Origin: HGM04593 sp964423665
Lineage (GTDB): Bacteria > Bacteroidota > Bacteroidia > Bacteroidales > Bacteroidaceae
DNA length: 31,528 nucleotides
Direction of reading: 5' to 3'
NCBI GenBank assembly: GCA_964423665.1
Contig: CAYRFX010000023.1
Span: 1 to 31,528, forward strand
Each line of letters opens with the position of its first letter. Positions within the stretch are counted from its first letter, which is position 1. The notes beneath the pieces are model-generated. The model did not search any database. It was not told where the DNA came from and saw nothing but the letters and a program-made list of their open reading frames with translations. Below are positions 7,144 to 14,897 of the stretch, piece after piece. The position numbers and the translations under genes were made by a program.

Positions 7144-8174
7144 TGTTCTTGGTTCTTAACCCAGCCTTGCGCTTTGAGTTCCATCTCCACTCCGTCGCGG
7201 GTGATGAGCGCGAGCCCTAAATCTTTATTCACCACATAGCCTATGACGTGTACGTTCTTTATTGCTGCAAGCTTCTCGTGGTCGGCAATGGGGGCTGTGA
7301 ATAGCAATTCGTGGTCGTCTCCACCATTTAGAGCGCAGGTTATGACATTGAGATTAAACTCTTCAGCCATTGCTGCGGTCTGATAGTCGATGGGTATTCG
7401 CTCTTCGTAGATGCGGCAACCACAGCCACTTTGTTTGCATATATGCATAAGTTCCGATGAGAGCCCGTCGGTAACACTTATCATAGAGGTGGGGTGAATG
7501 TTTTCTTCGCGCAATCTCTCTATGATTTCCTTGCGCGCCTCGGGTTTCAACTGACGCTCAAGGATATACTCCTTTCCCGAGAAATCGGGTTGAATTTCAT
7601 ATCCTTGTGTTGCGATTTTTTCACGTTCAAGCAGTTGTAATCCCATGTATGCCGCGCCTAAGTTGCCTGTAACGCAGATGAGGTCGGTCTCCTTTGCTCC
7701 GCCGCGTTTCACACTTGCGTTTTTGGGTGCTGTGCCTATTGCGGTTGTGCTTATGCTTAAACCGGTGAGCGATGCGGTGATATCGGTTCCTGTAATATCC
7801 ACATTATGGTTTTTGCAGGCGAGTTTTACTCCTTCATAAAAGTCCTCCACATCCTCTATGCAAAGTTTTTTGCTTATTGCAAGTGATACCATAAGTTGCT
7901 TGGGCGTGCCATTCATGGCATAAATGCTTGAAAAACTTGCCATCGCAACTTTGTAGCCAAGGTGTTCCAGTGGAAAGTATGTGAGGTCAAAATTTATTCC
8001 CTCCATAAACAGCTTGGTTGCAAACAGGGTGTCTTCGTTGGATTCTATCACAGCGGCATCATCACCCACTCCAACTTTGGTCTCTTTGTTGGAGGTGGTG
8101 ATGCCCTGTGTGAGGTGTTCTATTAAGCCGAATTTGCCAAGCTTGGCAATCTCGGTTCGTTTGTCTGTGTTCAT
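7140..8174 (-). CDS. thiL: Thiamine-monophosphate kinase
   Basis: A 344-residue member of the PurM/ThiL ATP-binding family. It phosphorylates thiamine monophosphate to thiamine pyrophosphate, the final step of TPP synthesis. Visible features: GVGDDAAVI (35-43) binding Mg-ATP, the KLFMEGINFDLTYFPLEHLGYKV segment at the dimer interface (quoted in part here as motif region 54-76), the TGTDITAS motif, and the C-terminal SVTDGLSSEL and NGGDDHELLF motifs. The reading frame is intact and of usual length. It starts seven bases after the pnp stop. No TPP riboswitch is visible, which is expected because the gene is internal to an operon. Confidence 0.95.
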   Translation of the reverse strand: MNTDKRTEIAKLGKFGLIEHLTQGITTSNKETKVGVGDDAAVIESNEDTLFATKLFMEGINFDLTYFPLEHLGYKVAMASFSSIYAMNGTPKQLMVSLAISKKLCIEDVEDFYEGVKLACKNHNVDITGTDITASLTGLSISTTAIGTAPKNASVKRGGAKETDLICVTGNLGAAYMGLQLLEREKIATQGYEIQPDFSGKEYILERQLKPEARKEIIERLREENIHPTSMISVTDGLSSELMHICKQSGCGCRIYEERIPIDYQTAAMAEEFNLNVITCALNGGDDHELLFTAPIADHEKLAAIKNVHVIGYVVNKDLGLALITRDGVEMELKAQGWVKNQEQ

Positions 8175-8181
8175 GTGCGTC

Positions 8182-8991
8182 TTATGCTCTGTTTACAATC
8201 TCGCGGAAAATGGTTGTCATGCGGGGCTGTGCTTCGTCGGCTGCTTTCTGCACCTCCTCGTGGCTAACCTCCACCACAATACCTTCTACGCCTAAGTCAG
8301 TGATAACCGAGATGCCGAATACTCTAATGCCGCAGTGGCGCGCAACGATAACCTCGGGAACGGTTGACATTCCCACGGCATCGCCACCCATGCGGTGGAA
8401 CATGCGATACTCGGCGGGTGTTTCAAATGTGGGACCTTGTGTTCCGAGATATACTCCCTCTACAACACGGATACCCTTCTCGGCTGCAATCTCTTTTGCC
8501 ATTGCTATGAGCTCGGGGCTGTAGGTCTTGCTCATATCGGGGAAACGGTCGCCATAGGGGATATTCTTGCCACGCAAGGGGTGCTCGGGGAACATATTGA
8601 TGTGGTCGTTGATAATCATGAGGTCGCCGATAATAAAGTCGGGGTTCATGCCACCTGCGGCGTTGGATACAAAGAGGGTTTTGATACCAAGCTCGCGCAT
8701 TACGCGCACGGGGAATGTTACCTCTTTCATAGAGTAACCCTCGTAGTAGTGGAAACGACCTTGCATTGCCATAATCTCTTTGTTGCCTAATTTACCAAAG
8801 ATGAGCTTGCCCGAGTGCCCTTCAACAGTTGAAAGGGGAAAATTGGGAATGTCTTCGTACTTAATCTCGTATTTGTCGGTAATCTCGTTTACGAGGCTGC
8901 CGAGACCTGTACCCAGAATGATTGCTGTTTCGGGTGCTGTAGTCATCTTGGATTTCAAAAACTCAGCGGTTTCTTGTATTTTCTGTAACAT
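8182..8991 (-). CDS. Purine nucleoside phosphorylase (trimeric type)
   Basis: A 269-residue enzyme that splits purine (deoxy)ribonucleosides with phosphate in nucleoside salvage. Motifs: phosphate loop LGTGLGSL (26-33), VEGHSG (56-61), QGRFHYYEGY (77-86), NAAGGMNP (110-117), GPTFETPAEY with the base-binding Glu (190) and DAVGMST (204-210). The position equal to the purine-specificity Asn of mammalian PNP (ITN) is Asp here (ITD, residue 232), which may widen use to 6-aminopurines. The start overlaps the lpxK 3' end by 29 bp. The lpxK-pnp-thiL order is a recurrent arrangement in Bacteroidota, by my recollection. Confidence 0.93.
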   Translation of the reverse strand: MLQKIQETAEFLKSKMTTAPETAIILGTGLGSLVNEITDKYEIKYEDIPNFPLSTVEGHSGKLIFGKLGNKEIMAMQGRFHYYEGYSMKEVTFPVRVMRELGIKTLFVSNAAGGMNPDFIIGDLMIINDHINMFPEHPLRGKNIPYGDRFPDMSKTYSPELIAMAKEIAAEKGIRVVEGVYLGTQGPTFETPAEYRMFHRMGGDAVGMSTVPEVIVARHCGIRVFGISVITDLGVEGIVVEVSHEEVQKAADEAQPRMTTIFREIVNRA

Positions 8992-10039
8992 AATCTAAAA
9001 TTATTTGGTTAAACATTTTGTCTTTATTGTCAATTATTTTTGTCTCTATCGGAATGGCATAGATGCTTTCTTTAATCTCCTGTGGCAGGTTTGCTGCCCG
9101 GCGCAGGCGAGTGGCATCTTTCTCGGTTGTCAAGATTAGTTTCTTGCCGTTCATTCTGCAGAATGTGTGTGCAATCTCTTTGATGTCGTTGTCGCTGAAA
9201 TTATGATGGTCGGCATATTGCATGAGGGTTACCTGTGCCCCTCTCTTTTCAATCTCCTTTTTGAGTGGTGCCGGCTTTGCTATGCCTGCGAGCAGCAATA
9301 TGTTATACTCTTTGTCGATGCATGTGCGTGCTGCTTGCTCGCATGCGAAAAGCGGATAGATGTTCCCATATTCCACTGTTGAAAAGAACACCGGTGTGCT
9401 CTCTTTTGTTTTGAGACTTCTGCGGCATAGTTCCATTTGTTGCGGTGTTATGCCGGCAGGGCATTTGGTGACTATTATTATATCGGCACGGCGGGTGCCG
9501 TTGTCGCTCTCGCGCAATCGCCCGAAAGGCAGTGTGCAATCGTCCCAGACGGGGCGATTAAAATCTACCAGCAGAATGTATAATCCTGCCTTGATGTGGC
9601 GATGTTGATAGGCGTCGTCGAGCAGAATTACCGATGGCGGGTTCTGTTCTGCAAGCAGGTTGGCAACCCCGACAACGCGCTTCTCGCACACCGCAACGGT
9701 TATGTCGGGGAATTTCTCTTTTATTTGAAAGGGTTCGTCGCCTATCATCGGCATTGTGCTGTGCTCGTCGGCTTTAATATATCCGCGAGTCTTGCGTCCG
9801 TAACCACGGCTGAGAACTGCTACTCTGTAATCCTCTTTGAGCAGTCTTATGAGGTACTCTGTCTGGGGCGTTTTTCCTGTGCCTCCAACGGTGATGTTGC
9901 CAATGCAGATAATGGGTACATCGAATGAGTGGCATGGGAGTGTGCCGCAATCAAATGCGTGGTTGCGTGCCTCCATAATCCAGCGATAGGGATTTATAAA
10001 ATCGGCAATCGTTCTCAGTGTACCTTTTTTCTCTTGCAT
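8963..10039 (-). CDS. lpxK: Tetraacyldisaccharide 4'-kinase
   Basis: A 358-residue inner-membrane-associated kinase that adds the 4'-phosphate to the lipid A precursor, making lipid IVA. Key motif: GNITVGGTGKTP (47-58), the P-loop. Further on are VLSRGYGRKTRGY, GDEP (phosphate and Mg site), LDDAYQHR (the catalytic region, a variant of the usual LDDGFQHR with Ala-Tyr in place of Gly-Phe) and DHHNFSDNDI. The N-terminal INPYRWIMEARNHAFD helix is the membrane-associating part. It is the first gene of the minus-strand operon. A TATTTTTG box lies about 50 bases upstream. Presence shows a Gram-negative envelope with LPS/LOS. Confidence 0.95.
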   Translation of the reverse strand: MQEKKGTLRTIADFINPYRWIMEARNHAFDCGTLPCHSFDVPIICIGNITVGGTGKTPQTEYLIRLLKEDYRVAVLSRGYGRKTRGYIKADEHSTMPMIGDEPFQIKEKFPDITVAVCEKRVVGVANLLAEQNPPSVILLDDAYQHRHIKAGLYILLVDFNRPVWDDCTLPFGRLRESDNGTRRADIIIVTKCPAGITPQQMELCRRSLKTKESTPVFFSTVEYGNIYPLFACEQAARTCIDKEYNILLLAGIAKPAPLKKEIEKRGAQVTLMQYADHHNFSDNDIKEIAHTFCRMNGKKLILTTEKDATRLRRAANLPQEIKESIYAIPIETKIIDNKDKMFNQIILDYVTENTRNR

Positions 10040-10087
10040 CGGTAATAAAATGGTGGTTTAGTACTGCCCGTTTTCACATGTTTGATG

Positions 10088-10095
10088 CAAAAATA
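10088..10095 (-). promoter_or_regulatory. -7 box for the lpxK operon
   Basis: The minus strand reads TATTTTTG here, a full match to TAnnTTTG, 49 bases before the lpxK ATG. No TTTG is seen at the ideal -33 spacing. Confidence 0.5.
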
Positions 10096-10242
10096 ACCAA
10101 TTAATCGATACGGCAGATAATTTTATTTCATTTTCTCCGTTTATATCTATGTAAGAATGTTAAAAAAAGTCATTATCATCTCTTTTTTGTGTTTTGTGCA
10201 AAAGGTTTTTTCATAAAAGTTTATGTATTCGAAAAAAAAACT

Positions 10243-10250
10243 TACTTTTG
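10243..10250 (+). promoter_or_regulatory. -7 box for tRNA-Ser / exb operon
   Basis: TACTTTTG matches TAnnTTTG, 70 bases before the tRNA, after an A9 run. A 7-bp inverted repeat (10263-10269 with 10288-10294, GTGCAAG/CTTGCAC) follows in the leader and would be removed on tRNA maturation. Confidence 0.55.
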
Positions 10251-10320
10251 CCGTGAAATAGAGTGCAAGTTATGAAATTTTTTGTATCTTGCACGCCGAA
10301 TAGCAGGTTGTTGCCTGTAG

Positions 10321-10408
10321 GGAAAGGTGCTCGAGTGGCTGAAGAGGCACGCCTGGAAAGCGTGTATACGTCAAAAGCGTATCGGGGGTTCGAATCCCCC
10401 TCTTTCCG
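10321..10408 (+). tRNA. tRNA-Ser (anticodon GGA)
   Basis: An 88-nt class II tRNA. The acceptor stem is GGAAAGG with TCTTTCC (one G-U pair) and discriminator G. The anticodon stem-loop CACGC-CTGGAAA-GCGTG carries GGA. A long variable arm pairs ATACG with CGTAT, and the T arm is GGGGG-TTCGAAT-CCCCC. The discriminator G and long variable arm are serine identity features. CCA is not encoded. exbB starts 49 bases downstream, so the two may share a transcript. Confidence 0.97.
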
Positions 10409-10457
10409 CTGTGGAATAATATTAACTTAAAATATAAATTTTTAAAAATTACACACA

Positions 10458-11288
10458 ATGAAAAAGCTTTTTGCAATTGTTGCAATGTTGGGTATGTTTA
10501 CTTTCGGTACCCAAATGGTTTATGCACAGGACGAAGCTGCTCCTGTTGCTACAGAGGTAAGTGATTCAACTGCTGTTGCTGAAGATTCAACAGCTGTTGC
10601 TGAAGAGTCCGTAGCCGAAGAGGCTCCCGCAGTTGTTGAGGTGGCTGAGCAGGAGGGTTTCCACAAAATCTTGAAGACAAAGTTCATCGAGGGTGACGCC
10701 GGCTTTATGTCTTTGGTTGCTATTGCTATGGTTATCGGTCTTGCATTCTGCATCGAGCGTATCATCTATTTGAGTCTTGCTCAGGTAAACACAAAGAAGC
10801 TTATGGAGTCTATCGCTGCTGCTTTGGAGGCTAAGGACGTGGAGAAAGCTAAGGATATCTGCCGTGATACAGCGGGTCCCGTTGCTGCTATCTGCTACCA
10901 GGGCTTGATGCGCATCGACGAGGGCTTGGAGTCTGTTGAGCGTTCGGTAGTTTCTTATGGTAGCGTTCAGAGCGGTCTATTGGAGAAAGGCTGTTCTTGG
11001 ATTACTCTTTTCATTGCCATGGCTCCTTCACTCGGATTCTTGGGTACTGTGATTGGTATGGTTATGGCATTCGACGAAATCCAGCGTGCAGGTGATATCT
11101 CTCCGACTATCGTTGCCGGCGGTATGAAGGTGGCGTTGATTACCACTATCTATGGTATCATTGTAGCTCTTATCCTTCAGATTTTCTACAACTACATTCT
11201 TGGTAAAATCGAGGAACTCACAGCTGATATGGAGGATTCTTCAATTGTGCTCCTCGACCTTCTTGCAAAGTATGATCTTAAAAAGTAA
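10458..11288 (+). CDS. exbB: ExbB/TolQ-type proton channel subunit with periplasmic N-terminal extension
   Basis: A 276-residue MotA/TolQ/ExbB family protein. ExbB with ExbD uses the proton gradient to energise TonB-dependent outer-membrane transporters. The first 22 residues form a signal-like segment ending VYAQ. Next comes a low-complexity Ala/Val/Glu/Ser/Thr stretch (about 25-65) with imperfect repeats of DSTAVAE. The channel domain then has three membrane helices, at about 79-100, 177-205 (the TLFIAMAPSLGFLGTVIGM core) and 217-245. It is the first protein gene of a four-gene operon. Confidence 0.92.
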   Translation: MKKLFAIVAMLGMFTFGTQMVYAQDEAAPVATEVSDSTAVAEDSTAVAEESVAEEAPAVVEVAEQEGFHKILKTKFIEGDAGFMSLVAIAMVIGLAFCIERIIYLSLAQVNTKKLMESIAAALEAKDVEKAKDICRDTAGPVAAICYQGLMRIDEGLESVERSVVSYGSVQSGLLEKGCSWITLFIAMAPSLGFLGTVIGMVMAFDEIQRAGDISPTIVAGGMKVALITTIYGIIVALILQIFYNYILGKIEELTADMEDSSIVLLDLLAKYDLKK

Positions 11289-11318
11289 TTTTAAACAGCT
11301 CTAAATACTATATAAATT

Positions 11319-11813
11319 ATGAAAGCTGAATTATCAACAAAAATATCATCTTACATATTCCGTGTTCTGATGGCGGTAACAGCCGTTGTGCTTGTTATGT
11401 TCTACTGCGTCGGATACGACAATATGTCTGCTGTTACGGGTGGTGCATATGTTACCGACCCTCAGTACACCGACCTATTGCTCTATTGGATGTATGTATT
11501 GATGGTGGTTGGCATTGTGTGTGTTGCCGTGTTTGGTTGCACTCAGTTTATTGCCAATCTTAAGACAGACCCAAAAGGTGCTCTCAAGAGCCTTAGTGCT
11601 GTTGCAGCGATGGTTGTGCTGTTTGTTGCAGCATATGCAATTTCTTCAGATGCTCCCATTCTTATCAACAACACCGTGTTCGAGGATAAGGGTATCTTGA
11701 TATTGACCGATGTTTGCATATATGTGCAGTATGTGCTTCTTGTTGTATGTACTGTTGCAGCAGTTCTCAGCCTTTTGGGTATATTCAAAGGATTTAATAA
11801 AATTAAAGCGTAA
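11319..11813 (+). CDS. Four-helix membrane protein of the exb operon
   Basis: A 164-residue protein with about four membrane segments (near 14-30, 50-72, 87-108 and 128-153) and short loops. I do not recognise a named domain. A similar small membrane protein often sits between exbB and exbD in Bacteroidales, and its position (30 bases after exbB, five before exbD) argues for a role in the same energising complex. That role is inferred from position only. Confidence 0.75.
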   Translation: MKAELSTKISSYIFRVLMAVTAVVLVMFYCVGYDNMSAVTGGAYVTDPQYTDLLLYWMYVLMVVGIVCVAVFGCTQFIANLKTDPKGALKSLSAVAAMVVLFVAAYAISSDAPILINNTVFEDKGILILTDVCIYVQYVLLVVCTVAAVLSLLGIFKGFNKIKA

Positions 11814-11818
11814 TTAAA

Positions 11819-12418
11819 ATGGGTAATAGAAAAGTTCCGGGAATTAACGCCAGTTCAACGGCGGACATCTCGTTCATCTTGCTCATATTCTTCTTGGTAA
11901 CCACTTCAATGGATACCGACCGCGGTTTGCAGGTACGTTTGCCTCAGCCACCCGATGAAACACAGTTGCAGGATCCTCCCAAGATTCGCAAGCGTAACAG
12001 TTTGGTGGTGAACGTAAACATGAATAATGAGATTCTTATCACTCAGGGTGAAAAGGCTCCCTACATTATTCCTGTTACCGAGCTTCGCGCGCTAGCAAAG
12101 GAGTTTATTGCTAACCCCGATAACCGTCCCGACTATCCCGAGAAGCACTCTGAGAAGCTGCCCGACCCATTTGGCGTGCAGATGGTTACCAACAAGCATG
12201 TAATATCGTTGCAGACCGACCGTGCAACCAACTACGATACCTACTTCCAGGTGGAGAACGAGTTGTATGGTGCCTATAACGAATTGCGCGATGAGTTGGC
12301 AAGAAAGACTTTCGGACGTCCGTTTGCTGAGTGTAATGAAGACCAGCAGTTTGCTTGTCGTATGTATTATAAAACAATGATATCGGAGGCTGAACCCCGT
12401 ACATATAATCAGAAGTAA
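11819..12418 (+). CDS. exbD: ExbD/TolR family protein, first copy
   Basis: A 199-residue protein with a short cytoplasmic N-terminus, one membrane helix (about 14-32) and a periplasmic domain. The helix begins STADISFILLIFFLVTTSM. Asp16 is the conserved proton-carrying aspartate. The periplasmic part is longer than in E. coli ExbD (about 140 residues), with extra sequence around PDYPEKHSEKLPDPFG and a C-terminal region with two Cys (CNEDQQFAC). It lies five bases after the upstream membrane gene and two before the second exbD copy. Confidence 0.92.
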   Translation: MGNRKVPGINASSTADISFILLIFFLVTTSMDTDRGLQVRLPQPPDETQLQDPPKIRKRNSLVVNVNMNNEILITQGEKAPYIIPVTELRALAKEFIANPDNRPDYPEKHSEKLPDPFGVQMVTNKHVISLQTDRATNYDTYFQVENELYGAYNELRDELARKTFGRPFAECNEDQQFACRMYYKTMISEAEPRTYNQK

Positions 12419-12420
12419 TT

Positions 12421-12882
12421 ATGAGTAAGTTCGGAAAAAAGGAAAAGGCAGAAATGCCTGAGTTGAACACCTCGTCATTGCCCGACTTGATCTTCTCTAT
12501 TCTTTTCTTCTTCATGATTGTAACATCAATGCGTGAGGTGGAGTTGAAGGTGGAGTTTAAGATTCCTCAGGGTACTGAGTTGGAGAAACTCGAGCGCAAG
12601 TCTTTGGTATCAAATATATACATAGGTAAGCCTACTCGCGATTATCGTGCTAAGCTCGGTGTGTCGAGCCGCATTCAGTTGAACGATAAGTTTGCTGATG
12701 TTTCGCACATTCGCGAGTATGTACAAGACGAGCGTGAGAGCTTGGCTGAGCGTGATAAACCTTTCATGAAGATTTCCATCAAGGCAGACGTTAATACACA
12801 GATGGGTATTCTCACTGATGTGAAAATGGAGCTGCGTAAGGCATGGGCACTTGCAATCGTTTATTCCGCATCTCAGCGATAA
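12421..12882 (+). CDS. exbD: ExbD/TolR family protein, second copy
   Basis: A 153-residue paralogue of the previous gene. The membrane helix starts LNTSSLPDLIFSILFFFMIV, with the proton-carrying Asp at 22. The periplasmic domain ends MGILTDVKMELRKAWALAIV, the conserved ExbD C-terminal helix and strand. Two different ExbD subunits beside one ExbB are usual in Bacteroidota and suggest a mixed ExbD dimer in the channel. It is the last gene of the operon; a strong terminator follows 30 bases later. Confidence 0.92.
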   Translation: MSKFGKKEKAEMPELNTSSLPDLIFSILFFFMIVTSMREVELKVEFKIPQGTELEKLERKSLVSNIYIGKPTRDYRAKLGVSSRIQLNDKFADVSHIREYVQDERESLAERDKPFMKISIKADVNTQMGILTDVKMELRKAWALAIVYSASQR

Positions 12883-12912
12883 AAGTGAATAGAGTCCCAC
12901 ATGGGATATACA

Positions 12913-12952
12913 AATAAGGAATCGGCAACCGCAAGGTTGCCGATTCCTTATT
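12913..12952. terminator. Bidirectional terminator between exbD and folA
   Basis: A perfect 18-bp stem (12913-12930 with 12935-12952) is closed by a GCAA tetraloop. T-rich sequence follows on the plus strand. It lies between converging operons. Confidence 0.85.
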
Positions 12953-12982
12953 GTTGTATTATTGTAACCTATTTGCTGTGTG

Positions 12983-13477
12983 TTATTCCCTTTTCAGGTA
13001 GGTTATAAAACGGTAGTCGTGGCTGTGTTTTTCGTCGGCGGTGTAATCGAGCTGTTCTATAACTTCCCACTCCTTTTTATCGAATGTGGGAAAGAAAGCG
13101 TCCGCCTCGGCAGGGGTGTCCTTTACCTCGGTGAGGCATAGGATATTCGCAATGGGCAGCGCACTCCTGTATAGCAGTTCACCGCCTATTATGTAAACAA
13201 TCTCCTCGTCCATGCAGTTGGCGAGAGCCTCTTCAAGTGATGTAAAGTGCTCTGCCCCCGGGAAGTTGCTCTCTTTGCGCGACAGGACAATGTTGCGACG
13301 GTTGGGCAAAGCTCCTTTGGGCAGGGAGCGAAAGGTGTTGCTGCCCATGATAATGGTGTGTCCCGTGGTCAGTTCCTTGAATCGTTTGAGGTCGTTGGGC
13401 AACCAATAGATAAGTTTGTTGTTGAAGCCTATGGCATTGTTCTGTGCCACTGCGGCAATAAGTGCTACTTTGTACAT
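12983..13477 (-). CDS. folA: Dihydrofolate reductase
   Basis: A 164-residue NADPH-dependent enzyme that reduces dihydrofolate to tetrahydrofolate. Visible motifs: ALIAAVAQNNAIGFNNKL, WLPNDLKRFK with the substrate-binding acidic residue Asp29, HTIIMGSNTFRSLP (NADPH site), NIVLSRK and the YIIGGELLY loop. It lies 41 bases downstream of thyA, which makes the dihydrofolate that this enzyme recycles. Confidence 0.95.
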   Translation of the reverse strand: MYKVALIAAVAQNNAIGFNNKLIYWLPNDLKRFKELTTGHTIIMGSNTFRSLPKGALPNRRNIVLSRKESNFPGAEHFTSLEEALANCMDEEIVYIIGGELLYRSALPIANILCLTEVKDTPAEADAFFPTFDKKEWEVIEQLDYTADEKHSHDYRFITYLKRE

Positions 13478-13518
13478 TGTTTTGGTTGTTTAGCAGTTTG
13501 TAATGACTCCCTGTCTAT

Positions 13519-14313
13519 TTATACCGAAACTTCGGCTTTGATGTGTGGGTGCGGGTCGTAATCTTCCAATGAGAAATCCTCAAATTTGAACCCGAAAATG
13601 TCCTTTACATCGGGGTTTATTGCCATGCGAGGTAGCTTGCGTGGCTCGCGTGTAAGCTGTAGCTTAGCTTGTTCTATGTGGTTAAGATATAGGTGCGCAT
13701 CGCCCAGCGTGTGGACAAAATCGCCGGCTTTCAATCCTGTTACCTGTGCCATCATAAGCAATAGCAACGAGTATGATGCAATGTTAAAGGGCACACCCAA
13801 GAAACAGTCGGCACTGCGCTGGTATAGTTGAAGGCTCAGTCTGCCGTCGGCAACATAGAACTGGAACATTGCGTGGCAAGGGGGCAGGTTCATGTTCTTA
13901 ATGTCTGCCACGTTCCAGGCATTCACTATGATACGGCGCGAGTCGGGATTGTTCTTCAGCGTATTCACCACCTCGGTTATCTGGTCTATGTGCTCGCCAT
14001 CGTACCCGGGCCACGACCTCCATTGGTAGCCGTAGATATGTCCCAAATCGCCTTTTTCGTCCGCCCATTCGTTCCATATTCTCACTCCGTTGTCCTGCAG
14101 GTATTTTACATTGGTGTCACCGTTGAGGAACCACAGAAGTTCGTGGATTATAGACTTCAGGTGTAGCTTCTTTGTAGTGAGGCAAGGGAATCCCTCTTCA
14201 AGGTTAAAACGCATTTGGTGACCGAACACGCTGATAGTGCCCGTTCCTGTTCTGTCCTCTTTTTTTGTTCCCTCTGTGAGTATTCTGTCCAGTAGGTCTA
14301 AATATTGTTTCAT
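13519..14313 (-). CDS. thyA: Thymidylate synthase
   Basis: A 264-residue enzyme, the same length as the E. coli protein, that converts dUMP and methylene-THF to dTMP and DHF. Signatures: DRTGTGTISVFG (20-31), HELLWFLNGDTN, the catalytic cysteine in LPPCHAMFQF at residue 146, QRSADCFLGVPFNIA and the HLYLNHIEQ motif. An open frame extends 25 codons further upstream (to 14388), but that stretch has no family match and MKQYLDLLDRIL at 14313 is the standard start. A TATCTTCG box at 14343-14336 (one mismatch to TAnnTTTG) supports this. Confidence 0.96.
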   Translation of the reverse strand: MKQYLDLLDRILTEGTKKEDRTGTGTISVFGHQMRFNLEEGFPCLTTKKLHLKSIIHELLWFLNGDTNVKYLQDNGVRIWNEWADEKGDLGHIYGYQWRSWPGYDGEHIDQITEVVNTLKNNPDSRRIIVNAWNVADIKNMNLPPCHAMFQFYVADGRLSLQLYQRSADCFLGVPFNIASYSLLLLMMAQVTGLKAGDFVHTLGDAHLYLNHIEQAKLQLTREPRKLPRMAINPDVKDIFGFKFEDFSLEDYDPHPHIKAEVSV

Positions 14314-14335
14314 ATATATCTGTTTTTCAATTATG

Positions 14336-14343
14336 CGAAGATA
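14336..14343 (-). promoter_or_regulatory. Probable -7 box for thyA-folA
   Basis: The minus strand reads TATCTTCG, one mismatch from TAnnTTTG, 22 bases before the thyA ATG. It lies downstream of the alternative upstream start and therefore argues against it. Confidence 0.4.
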
Positions 14344-14412
14344 ACAATTATTTTTACTACAATAAGAAGTTGATTGAATTTCTTTCAAAAAAGTTGTTTA
14401 TGTAGGGAGAAC

Positions 14413-14879
14413 GCGAAGTTTTGCGGCACTCGTTGCGTGTAAAAATAAATTTTTTCCCACTCGTTTGCATAACTTTGCTTTCAGCGAAGTTTTGCTGCGC
14501 TCATTGCGTGTAAAAATAAATTTTTTCCCACTCGTTTGCATAACTTTGCTTTCAGCGAAGTTTTGCTGCGCTCATTGCGTGTAAAAATAATTTTTTACCC
14601 ATTCGCTTGCACAACTTTCGCTCGTTTGTTACTATATTTAAGATTGTTTCTTGAATATTTTCTGCACTCGCTGTGAAAATACTGAAACAAGTTTCGTATT
14701 TTGCTTTCAGCGAAGTTTTGCGGCACTCGTTGCGTGTAAAAATAAATTTTTTCCCACTCGTTTGCATAACTTTCGCTCGTTTGTTACTATATTTAAGATT
14801 GTTTCTTGAATATTTTCTGCACTCGCTGTGAAAATACTGAAACAAGTTTCGTATTTTTCGCTCGTTTGTTACTATATTT
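14413..14879. repeat. Tandem repeat array (71-bp and 155-bp units)
   Basis: This fills most of the 611-bp gap between thyA and the methyltransferase gene. Unit A (GCGAAGTTTTGC...) starts at 14413, 14484, 14555 and 14710. The first three are exactly 71 bp apart. Unit B (TTCGCTCGTTTGTTACTATA...) starts at 14617 and 14772, with a partial copy at 14857-14879. A+B (14555-14709) is repeated as 14710-14864, a period of 155 bp. Neither period is a multiple of three. The last partial B copy carries the -7 box of the next operon; the other B copies have TATATTTA in its place. No CRISPR-type spacers. Confidence 0.9.
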
Positions 14880-14891
14880 GCACTTAAGTGC
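14873..14891 (+). promoter_or_regulatory. -7 box and 12-bp palindrome before the methyltransferase gene
   Basis: TATATTTG (14873-14880) fits TAnnTTTG. Its last base begins a perfect palindrome, GCACTTAAGTGC (14880-14891), which covers the expected transcript start. This is a possible operator. Confidence 0.5.
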
Positions 14892-14897
14892 GAGAAT

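Noticed and set aside
7140..8250. TPP riboswitch near thiL
   Set aside because: thiL starts seven bases after pnp inside an operon; no THI-box core motifs were seen upstream.
14314..14388. 25-codon N-terminal extension of thyA
   Set aside because: The standard 264-residue start fits exactly and places the catalytic Cys at 146; a -7-like box lies within the extension.
14413..14879. CRISPR array
   Set aside because: The repeats are adjacent or nested, with no unique spacers of even length, units are 71-155 bp, and no cas genes are nearby.
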